NCBI GenBank assembly: GCA_033980235.1
Contig: CM067072.1
Span: 21,703,047 to 21,767,046 of the forward strand
Length of the DNA stretch: 64,000 nt
Direction of reading: 5' to 3'
DNA from: Diadema setosum
Taxonomy: Eukaryota > Echinodermata > Echinoidea > Diadematoida > Diadematidae
This document shows positions 21,801 to 33,956 of the stretch, piece by piece. Within the stretch, counting starts at the first letter, position 1. Each line of letters opens with the position of its first letter. The translations under genes and the position numbers were made by a program. Below the pieces are notes generated by a model that worked only from the letters and a program-made list of their open reading frames with translations, did no database searches and was not told where the DNA came from.

Positions 21801-24800
21801 GATTTATACTGTGGATTAATGCAACCTGTGCCTTTGGAGTTACGTCGGAGGAATCATTCATCTGTACGTCAAGGATCATTCATCGGTGCATCGAACATCG
21901 TATCTGAACATTTTCAAAGGATTACTTGATAACAAACTATGTGATTCCATTACCGATTTGTAATTGTTTCTATTGATCATTATTGTAATGATGTGAAAAC
22001 CGATTACGAGTCTGTACCCACAATATCACTGTTAATAAACCGCCTAAACATTAGTTGATTGTTTCTTTTGTGCGATCATTCTCAGAGTGATTTTGGTCGT
22101 AACACTACTACTGAACATTCCTGACTAAATCTAAGGTTGTAATATCATTATTATAGGCTTAAACCCAAAGATCGTTTTTCTATTACTATTTATATATTTG
22201 TACATTATGTATCCCTTACGCAATAGGAATAACGACATATTACACATTGATGGCTTCATATATATTATGACCGCTGATTCTTTTTTTTTTACCTAAAGTG
22301 ATTTCCTAATTCGTTGTATTATTCTATGTTTCTCTCAGTGTGGGCGAATGCCACATCTCAGACAACAGCAGAAGTTTCGTGGTCACTGTTTGAGCAGTGT
22401 CGCAATACTGCAGGGTATTTTTGGCGCATTCACTACATGCTTGTCCGGAGAGATGTATGCTCTGAGGAAAGCCCAACTGAAACACGATGGGTGAAGATCA
22501 AAGAAATAGCGCTTTATCATGGAGAAACGTCAAACTTTACGATATTACGAGACTTTGAGTCTTCCACAACATACGATATTAAAGTACAGCTTGTGCACCG
22601 AGATGAAAGCGGCGTGGGGTTCAACATATCTCTTTCCAGTGCCGTTACAGTCACAACATTTGCTTCAGAAATCGGTAGGTCTTTCACAGGAAATGCATGA
22701 TTATAGACGAAATCTAAAACCTCACTTTATCATTACATACAGCCTTATACCCATACACTCATAGACGCCGGAAGCCTTAAATTTCTTCGAGACCTCAAAT
22801 TGCACTTCGATACGATTATCTTAGATTCTTATGACAACTTGTACAGAAAATAATCGCTAAATTGCCAAATCATGTTTTGTGCATGCTATACGCATTTTCA
22901 TTGTTCTCTAAGTGCCTGTACAGAACATTAAATCGTTGATCTTCCATTGCGTACCATAGGTGAACGAAATATGTGCATGTCAAACTCATATTCATACAAT
23001 CTTCAAGAAACTATTTACTGCAGCCTCATGACGTTCATGGTATATACATGGAACTATTCATACTAAAGGGGGGCATCCATAATTTTTTTGTAAGTGATCT
23101 GTCCCATATCATTTTTACTGCAACATTGGGCACCCTATGAGTTGCTCTTGAGTCATTGTACAGATAGGTATAGAGCCAGGTATGATATTGACATTTTCTG
23201 CACACATACACAAAGACACCCGTACCTTGCCATGAGATAAAAAAGGTACTAGTGTTTTCCCACCAAATTGTTGATGTCTCGTCATAGCATAGCAATAACT
23301 CACAGAAAATCTTAACCGTGCAATAGCCTAATAAACTATAATGATACATCATAGGAATGGATTAGCCTGGGAGAAGTTAGACAAAAAGGCATGATGTGGA
23401 TCAGTATGGCAAAGGTGTATCATTCTCTGATGCAAGTTTTGTTATAACTGCATTAATTGTTGCAATTTTCTACCATAAGAGAGTGTGGACGTAGGCATTG
23501 ACTTGAGAGCTGCAAAGACGGCCATAAATTTTTACTATGTTTCCATAAAAACTTCTGACAGCATGCCATCCTAGTGTTTCTTCGATCTGCGTATGATCAT
23601 GTTTTATTTGGAGTAACAAAATAGCACGATCTATAGCGTCACTGACATTCTTCTATGACAATGTCACGCTTGTTACGTACTTGGGACTGATTCCATTTGG
23701 ATCTGTAGGTACACTGTAAATGGGAATTAAGTTCCTGTGCTGAACACAGCTTGAGCCTGTTATTTTCTTTATTTTCATTTTTGTCACATCCTTGTATTCC
23801 ATTATCAGCGCCATAGGTGATGGAGATAAAAAAGAATAGACAGAAGAAACGATGAAGGTATAATCGTATAACTGTCGCTTCCTATTTTTGACTATTGCAT
23901 ACGTTATGTTTGCACTCTTAATTATATCTATTCGTATTATATTCTTCTCCTTTTTTTTTTTGCGAATATAGGATCATTGTCAGCGGAGCGGGTACAAGGA
24001 ACGACAATGCGTTTGTCTTGGGTTTACCAAGTCACTGAGGGATGCACGTATGACTCCTTGCTAGACTTGGAATGGCGTGGTTATTACGAAGTCATCGATA
24101 GAGACTTATGCGAGACATTATCGCCAAATGAGTCATTTCACTCAATTTTCCCTCATCGAAGCATAGAATTTACAGGAATCTCTCCGTTTAACTCCTATAA
24201 TGTATCTCTCGAGCTTGTGCGAAGGGATTATGGAGGGACCGAGATCACCTTATTGCAGTCAGCACACGTCAAAATCGGCAGCCTGGAATCAGATCACGGT
24301 AGGACAATCCCAGCTTGATGCAACTTGATACAAGCCCAACAATGATTCTTCCCCTTCACACATTTGGGATATTTACAAATTAATCAGCAACTAGATTATT
24401 GGAAGTAAGCCACATGTATAATACCATATGTAATGTAAAGTAACTGTCGCTGACTACAGAAATCACATAATAAACTCTAAATAAGACTCTGAAAATGGCT
24501 GCGAGGTAGGCCTGTTCAATATTTTCGCCCGTACATGCATGCGAAAAGTACATGTATTAGAATCCCAAAAACACAACTAGATCTGTTTTAGATTTTTAGA
24601 TTCAGTTCGTGACTACTGCGATCATTGGTGTCGACAAAATCGAATAGTCCCTATTATGAATGTCAAAAATGATATGGAGAAGTAAGGGCCGTTTGAAACT
24701 GAGCGTATACAATAACGTTTGGCATGTAAGTGAGGAGGGGTTGGTCATGATTATTGGGACACTTGAATAATTGGACAGAAAATGTCACAAGATCTTATTG

Positions 24801-26165
24801 CTCACATTTTCAATTTCATCGTTGATATACGCGTCAGGGGGCTCACACATAGGCCTACCGACGTACGTTTAACATGTATCTATACATGCGTGTGTATGTG
24901 TGAACACATTTCATATCATGACGAGCATATTATAGAGCGCGTATATGGGTGGTTGTGGAAGCAGGGACATTCATTGTAGGATTATAGTCGGTAGCCGAAC
25001 AGTAATATAATAACCATAATCGCCAGTTAAATACAATTATAGCATATTGTAAGAATTGATTTGTACCAAATGGTACCTCCTTCCCTCCAGTGACCGTCGA
25101 ACCATCTGCAGATAAGACGAACAGTTTACTTGTCCAGTGGTCGCTAGCACCCACGTGCTTGGGTACCTACCGAGTGATTTATCAACCCCTCCAATACCTG
25201 GCTTGTCCCTATCATCCAGTCAGTGAGACACGACAGATCGCCACTGAGGGACTTCAAGACCAATCTTTTCGATCTTATAGAAATATTCTGATTATTCGAA
25301 ATCTCACTAACTTTGCGACGTTTCACGTAACCGTAGAAAAGATAGCTGGAAGTGGAAAAGTGATAGCATCCGTGTCGGGGCAAAATACCACCGGAAGGGA
25401 CAGTAAGTTAAACTTTCTCTTTGAACGTACATTATGTTGAATAACAAGTACAGTAAAATATCTGACAAGTGACGATTCTAACATAATCAAAGACCTCACT
25501 GATCTCGAACAGAGAGACATATTTAGAATGAGAGCTGACACGCTATCAAATCGTGCTTCAATATCTCATATGTGTTTTATTGAATGGGAATTCGGAAGGG
25601 AACTGGGGTTTCGATCGTGGCAGAATCTTCGTCAGAGGTTAAGTCTTAAATAGATTGTATCATCTAAAATCTGAAGTACTCTCGAGATCACAAAGTGTTC
25701 CAAGTGGGTTACAATGTATGAGATCATTTAAATCACAACTCCTAATATTTTGATCCCATAGTATATTTCTGCAATGATGACAATCATCCTATCTCTGTAC
25801 CTTGTTAATTCCATCTAATCCTGATTGAATCCCATTTTCTTTGCTCATTTTCCACTAATAAATCATATTCACTTCTGGTCAATTTTCTTCTTTCTGCATT
25901 TATTAGTCTATTAAGTTTTACATCTTCTTCCTGTATACTGTACATACACCCCTTAATAGGGGCAAACCGGACATCATTACGAGCTAATAAATTGTGAGAG
26001 AATATGATCGTCAGTTCCCAGAACGTGAAACGTCATATTGCTGTTTGCTCTCACACAATTTCAGCCAAAGTCTTGTAAAAATTACTTCAATGACGTGGTA
26101 AAAACAACAAAATACTGTCACTAAAGACAATATTCCCCCAGCAAAGATACCCACAATATCAATTC

Positions 26166-26209
<44 letters not shown>

Positions 26210-27329
26210 AACAATATCTCTTTTACCCACAGTCTCGAAGTGCATTTTGCTATTAATTTCTCTTTGAAATTAGCACCTTCTGCGATCGTCAGCAGGTTCA
26301 ACGTTACCGGAACGACTGTATCCTGGTATCCGATCACATGTGAGAACGTAAGAGGGATATTCAAATATTACGAAGTTGTATTGCGACGCCAACATCTGGA
26401 AAATAGCACGCAACGTTATGAAGTCCATGAGCGAGAAAACACGACAGTGTTTCTTCACGCGGCATTACCTTTTACAGACTACAAGCTTGGAGTCAGAGTT
26501 TGGAATACTGTTGGACCAAGTGCTTGGACAGAGGCTGATTTCCGATGGGGCACTGAGTTAGGTGAGATATGAAAAAGCTCTGTTACACGTTATTTTACCT
26601 GTATTTTCAGAAACACGTGTGTTTGAACTTTATACATGTAAATATATATATGTATACATGGGCAGTAATATAGTATAGAGTACTGAGAGAACATTTTCCT
26701 CTTTATTTCTAAGGGGCTAAAGAGGGAGGGGTGTCAAAAGATATGCTCCACCCCTAATTCTCCATTCGGCAACTCATGGAAAAATGCTTTATTGTATTGT
26801 GTTGGTAAAGTCTTATTTCTTTGAGATTAAGAAATGTATCTTCTTTCGTGTTTTTTTAGGCAAATTTACATTCTTTTTTGATGGGGGAGGGGATGGGGGA
26901 TAGCCAACATAACAGTAGCCTGCTTGCGCTTCATGTTATCTATCAACCCACCTTTTTTTAGCACACACAGATTTATGTACTTACACATACGTAATACTTA
27001 TGAAATCGTGTTGAATACGTCGTTTTTAAGAATTTGACACAACTGTCAGTTACAGTGCTTGATACACTGTAGGCCTATATAGTCACGTATAGCATTGTAT
27101 ATCTGTGTTTGTGTTTAAATGTGTGTTAATAAGGAGAAGACAGTCAAAGATTTTGAAGTTTTTCATTACATCTTTCGTCATTCATTCAGCAGTGATTTGG
27201 AATTTTGTAATGTTTATAAAACACACACACACACACATACATATATATATATAAATATGGATAGGGCCTTTATACAAAAATATATACATATACATATATA
27301 TATACATATAATTATATATGTACACAGGG

Positions 27330-27361
<32 letters not shown>

Positions 27362-30300
27362 CATGTATTACACATATACATATACACAAGTACTCATTCA
27401 TAGTATTCAAAGTACATCGCGATCATTGTAGTTGGAAAGAACATAACCTGTGTACTTTTCCTATTCTGTATCATTTTCGCAAGAGTAGTGAACTCTATGT
27501 CAAATTCAAACGGAACCACCATGGGATGCTTAATCGCCTTTGCGCTGATTCTCGGAGTAGCGTGTTTCATGTAAGTGCCAGAATACATCAAGTTAAATTT
27601 GTGTTGTTTTGTAATTGTGACATCAGATCACAACGTAGGTAGAGCAGCAGTTATCTGTTACCACATTCTCAGAAATAGTAAACGACAAAGAAGCAGAACA
27701 GAATAGAACAGAACAGAACAGAATAAGCATCTGGAGAGATATAATCCGGGAGTCAACCGCTAGGTCTTAACGCACTGGATAATGAACGACTAGCATTTTG
27801 AGAAATATAATATGAGAGTCAACCGCTAGGTCGTAACGCACTAGATAATGAAAGCACACCACTGTAAATTATCAAAAGGAAATTGTTAAACAATTTGTAT
27901 GGTGTATCCCTTAAATAAAAACAGTTTTGATTTTCGTTTGAAGGAGAATATAGAGAATAATTACTTTATAGAGGCAAGGTTATTTCAGTATCTCTGTCTA
28001 GTAAAATTATTGTTTACTTCACAAAGATGATAGGAGTACGTGGAAGGTGATAAATGCGTTACTACGAGTTGGATAACAATTAATAAGTGTAGCTGTCAAT
28101 AGAGCTGTCCGTGCAACGTAATGGTAATCCCCGTGCGTTACCATGAGATGGCATGTCCAGCATTTGGAAGAAACTACGACAGAATACGGAAGTAAAGTGC
28201 ACCGTAGACAATGCAACAAAAAAAAAAAGAAAAAAGAAAGAAAAGAAAGAGAAGATAATGATAATTTCGACATACACTCGGTCGATCTCGCGAGAAATTA
28301 CTTTTTCCCTCTCATCACAATACTTGTTTCATACCTACTATGATTCCACAGTATCTACTGGAAGAGACGGAAGCAAAAGTTGTCTACTAGTGTTGCCGCT
28401 ACGGTAGCCACTTCATCTAGAATCGGTGGGTCTCAAGAATATGGAGTAAATTACAGGTAAGCAGCTATATATCGTGCCTCTGGCAAGTGCGTTTGGCGTC
28501 TTCAAAGAAACGTCATGTGTTTCCTTGTTTGTTTGTTCCATTGCTCATGAATGTTCCTTTTCTTACTTTATTCTTCAGATGTTACTGATTTTGTCTTTTA
28601 TTTTCGTGTCAGTCACAGGAACCTGGCTGGAGGCGAAGAAATCACAATGCGTTGTGTTCAGCCTAGCGAACGTAAGTAGAGTTCATTCCATCAGTCTGTT
28701 CCATTTCTGGGCTTGAATATCTGTGCAGTATACATACGGGCGTGATATCACTTTATTTTACATATTCTGTAAGAAAGGGCTCAGTTATACTTTTCATCTT
28801 ACCGTGAATACCAATAATGGTACAAAAAACAAACACAACAAGATTAAACCTTTACCTTAAAAGCCACGTTTGCAGACGTGTGTTGCCAGTTCATACATCT
28901 ATTCATTCAGAGAAACTTGACAGATATAGAATACGAAGAATCGTATTCACTCCTCGATACGTGAACTTACTAATTGAGAATGTAGCCCATTATGGGAGGA
29001 CCGTGTGTAGTGAAGTCTCTATAGATTGTTGCTAAAATTATCATCTCATGTTTTTCTTGCTTTGTCGACAATGAAAAGACAACGAACTTTAATGCTACGA
29101 ATGTAGTACCTACAACCAATTGAATAGAACATCCGAAAGAAAAAACAACATAACTGTAAGCTTACTTTTACACTCTCAAAACATCCGAGTCAGACTGACC
29201 CGGAACTGGGTCCGTTGGGGTCATACACCGTTCCGGGTCAATAATGACTTGGAATTTGGTCATGAAGACCCCGAATGGGGTCACTCTGACCCAATTCATG
29301 ACTCTGAATTTTTCATATCTGACCCCATTCCTTGTCATTTCTGACCCGGAACGGTGTGTGACCCCAACGGACCCAGTTCCGGGTCAGTTCTGACTCGGAT
29401 GTTTTAAGAGTGCAAGAGGTTAAATTCGTATTCACTCCAGTAAATGACTACGGAGATGACGACGATGGTGATGTCGACAATCAATTCAATTGTGACAAAA
29501 ACAAGCAGGAAGCATCGATCTACGAGAATGTCCAGCCAGATGACCTGCGACAGCCAGCTATTGCCATAGAGCGGCTAGCCGATTACATGGCAGAGATTAA
29601 CTCACGGGGATTCATGGGCTTCACTGAGGAATTTGAGGTAGACGGGTTCATCCACTCTTGCGATTACAGTTATTTACTAAATAGTCATCCTTACAGTGAT
29701 TGACAGTGTAGTATAGGGGCCTACGTAAAATCCATATGAGTTATACAAATGTCTGTAATGTTTTCTTTTCCATTCTAGTATTTGGTATGTCACGTGTAAT
29801 TTACGTTTTACTATTGCTTATAGCCTTGCACATTATTTCTCGTCGGTATATGCGCCAAACTTCTTACCGACAAACTGCTTACCGTTTTGGTTGGTCTTTA
29901 TTTACTGATGACAATGATGCAATAAAAAGTTGACTTGCATAGATTGTATTTTATCGATTGAGCCGTGTAAAGAATGTTTTATGTAATGGACATTTCATTA
30001 TGATTTTTTTAGTACTTCTTTATAAGACTTCATTTCTAACAACGATTGGTCTCTCCTTTAACATATACCAATCAGATGCTCCAATTAGATCAGACTTATC
30101 TGAGCGACGAAGCCAAGAAGAAGGAACACCAGAAAAAGAACCGCTTCCTCAACATCTTGCCATGTATGTTAGACACAATTCTATGTTCCTCCTCTTTATC
30201 TTATCTTCGGTAAATATCATCTGTTCAATTTTAAAACATATTTCAAAACGAAATATAAGCATCTAAAATTTGTCACGTATTGATCAATTCACTTGCAAAC

Positions 30301-33300
30301 AGTTTCCTAATAATGTTGCTTTTTGTTTCATATTTTTTTTTGGTCAATTATTGAATTTAAACCTGATCCACCACCTATAATTCAGCGATTTAATTTCATT
30401 TCAGATGACCACTCTCGGGTGAAGCTGAACTTACGTGGGAGAGATCCATATTCTGACTACATCAATGCATCGTTTATAAACGTTAGTATGACCAATAAAC
30501 CCCATTACATGTACATTAAATCAATGTAAAATTTAAAGTCTGGAGAAGGTATTTCAAGAGCATCCATACTTGTTTGTTATGTTAAATGCTGCATTATATG
30601 TAAAAATGAATGTATGTATGTATGAACGATTATCTGATAATGTGCACAATAGCGATCAGATACTTATCGTTCCCTCTTTTTTTTTTCTTTTTTTTTTTTG
30701 CACAAGCCAATGCTGCCATGTTATCTATATTATGGAGATTTATTTTTCTATCTATCCAGGGTTATGATGCACCGAGCAAGTACATAGCTGCACAGGGTAT
30801 GTTGCATTCATTCTTTGATAATTATGAACAAAAACATATTCATTTAGAGGAATAATGTTCCATTAGAGCACACTTGATTGTTAAACATTTTCCTGCTCCT
30901 TTTTATTTAAGAAAAATTATGTTGGTAAACAGAAGTTTAAAAAATAATCGAAACCACAATGCGGAATCCATAACGAGCCTACAGACACTCATCGAAGTGC
31001 AGTCTTGAATTTGGATGAAAATAAAAAAAAGGAGTACATAGGAATGAACCTTTGTCATATGCTTTCTTCTTTAGAGACGTTCATTATCACTAAGGTAAAT
31101 CAATGTTGACAATTAAAAAATATTAAATTAATAGTGATTTTCTTCGGATATTTATTCAAATGTCTCCTATAACTTTATACTGTGTATTTTTTTTTTTTTT
31201 ACATGCAGGCCCGACGACTGCGTTTATGCACCATTTCTAATATTGATTTTCCTCGGATATTTATTCAAGTGTCTAATATGACTTTATACTGTGTTATTTT
31301 TTACATGCAGGCCCGACGAGTGCGTCTATAAATGACTTCTAATATTGCTTTTCCTCTGATATGTATTCAAATATCTCCTATAACTTTATACTGTTTTTTT
31401 TTTTTTTTTTTACATGCAGGCCCGACGACTGCGTCTATAAATGATTTCTGGCGCATGATCTGGCAGTATGACTGCAAAAAGGTCATCATGCTCACTAACA
31501 TCGTGGAAGGCAAGAAGGTATGGCAGAAAAAAAATACATAAACTGTGACAGAGCAAGTAGATCAATCCTGTGTCATACATGCACCACAAATTAATGATAT
31601 TGAATATCAGTCATTTGAAAGGATGACATTTCATTTTGCAGCATATAGTTAGTGCATCAATACTGCAGCCGCCATATTAGCTCTATGGTGTAAAAGGTGA
31701 TCATTCAGCAGAAAACTGTCTTCTCCTTTGCAAACCATAATATTAAGGGATACAAAGAAATTGTTGAGTTCGCAAACCATAATATAAAGAAATACAAAGA
31801 AGATGTTGAGTCTTTGGAAATTTGTGGAAAGTTTCGGCTGTTTCCCCAGTACAAACTGTTACAATCAAATATATAAGAAATGTCGAGTCTGGGGAAACTT
31901 ATGGAAAGTTTTGGGAAGGGTGCTAGCCCCGGAGAGGAGGGAGAAGCACCATACATATATACATGGGATTTTCCATCATGACCAGCCAGGTGGTAGTGGA
32001 CAGTCGCTAAGACAAAATAGAGTGTAGTCTAGTGGTCAGCCTGATGGTCACTGTTGAACAGGCATGATCATGGCCTAAAGCCATGTAACCAACAACTGAC
32101 TGGAGGATGGTTTGCATAAATTATTAAGGGGTGGAGCATGTAAATGCTATTATATTCATTATGTTGTTGCTAGGTGTTGCTAGGTGGTGCTAGACAAAAT
32201 TTTCCATAGCACCATGTGCTGCACCCTCAGAATCATTATAAATAGAATGATTTTGTTCTTTGAAGTTAGTTGATTCGAGCATTCATGTATTCATCGGTCA
32301 CTCATTGAGTGGGAGATACCCACTCTCTTATACCGCACCGGAAGACTTGTGAACTTCATCTACAAGACAATAAACGACCATCTTTGTACATATTGTACAT
32401 CACTGTCTGCTTCGAAGTTCTTCAAAGTGTCATCGTGTGGTTGTTGAGCGTGAAAGGTACGCCAGTGTGCTGAGAATGCGGCATTGCTGAAAACCATCCA
32501 GTTACAATAAACAAACAGTTTTACAACTATGGCAGTCAGTATAGAACCAGACGTGGCTTTTTGCACTATTCTAAGCATATGCATACATCATGTTTTGTGG
32601 TTGTCTGGTATTTCACATCATGAATATAAGAAGTGGTAATATACACATGTATTGTGATCTTTCCAATTTTTGTGTCTTCACACGTGTTTCGAGTTAAATC
32701 AAAGTGTGTACTTCCACTCTCCGAACTGTAAGCATCATCTGCCAACATCATATCAATAACAGTTTAGTTGTAAATTGACAGTTTGTAGTTTACTCTGAGT
32801 AACGAACTCAATCGGAAAATAAGTTGTAGGACTAATAGATATTGTGGCAGAGCGACGACGACTTTGTTTTGGCTGAGAAATGTTTCCTTCTAATTGATCC
32901 TACCCTCAGAAAAAATGTGAACAGTACTGGCCAGGCATGACACCCTGCTCCTTTGGAGAATTTCGCATCGTTCTGCAAGACAATCAAGTGACCAAGAATT
33001 ACACCATTCGGCGATTCGATGTTGAGGTAATAAACGTGCAGTATTACATAAAACACTGATATAATTGTGTCACATAAGCAACTTTTTCTTTTTGTTATAC
33101 AAAACAAAGTATAAATAAACACGTGACATTTGACTATACTGCTCTGGGTTCCGGGTTCGAGTTCCCCCTCCCCCTTTGGTAGTTGGTACTGCGCCAGCGT
33201 CGTGCCCGGTAGACCGCAGGTCGTCAGCGGGTGTGGCTCAGTAGGTGTTGCTCAGCAGGTGTGGCTCAGCAGGTGTGGCTCAGGTAGCGACGCTCGTCCC

Positions 33301-33904
33301 TCGTACCGGTAGTCGCCCCAGCATGACAGTCCTGCTCGCCGACGCTGATTCAAGCCCCGTACCAATGTGTCTTATGTGTTAACTAAAGTGTTTCTCTGCC
33401 TGATATTTCCTAACGTCCGTACTTATACACAAACTGCTAAAATCAATTAACATATGGCTCAGACAGAAGTATGCATTAAAAATCCTCTTCACAAAGCAAA
33501 CTATCTCTACTTACTAAATTAAGACTTCCCTAGCACCTAATCATATTCCTGAATATCATTAACGTAACTTCATAGCCGGATGAGCTCGCCTGAACATAAC
33601 ACAATGATGTAATACGGCATAACTGAATCCAATTAACTAATTTTCTTATATATATATATATATGAAGAGTTTGTTCGCAAAAACCGATAAGTCCATTTTT
33701 GAAGATTTTGAAGTACGGTCTCTGTCATAAAGTACAAAATAATACCTTTTAAATGATATATCGGTCACTACATATAAAGGTACATTTTTAAAGTTATGGT
33801 CAAAAGAAGCAAATTTTTTCTTATTCTCTTTATTTTTCTTGACCATTAATCACAAATATCTCCATTTGGCAAATATGGACTTATCGGTTTTTGCAAACAA
33901 ACTC

Positions 33905-33956
<52 letters not shown>

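Noticed and set aside
26167..26211. CRISPR-like short repeat
   Set aside because: Plain GAAA microsatellite without spacers; the window is eukaryotic.
27394..27591. Minus-strand frame overlapping the transmembrane exon
   Set aside because: Shadow of the plus-strand exon and its flanks.
31990..32515. Solo LTR with TATAAATAG and AATAAA
   Set aside because: No matching termini or target duplication found, so it is listed only as a probable fragment.
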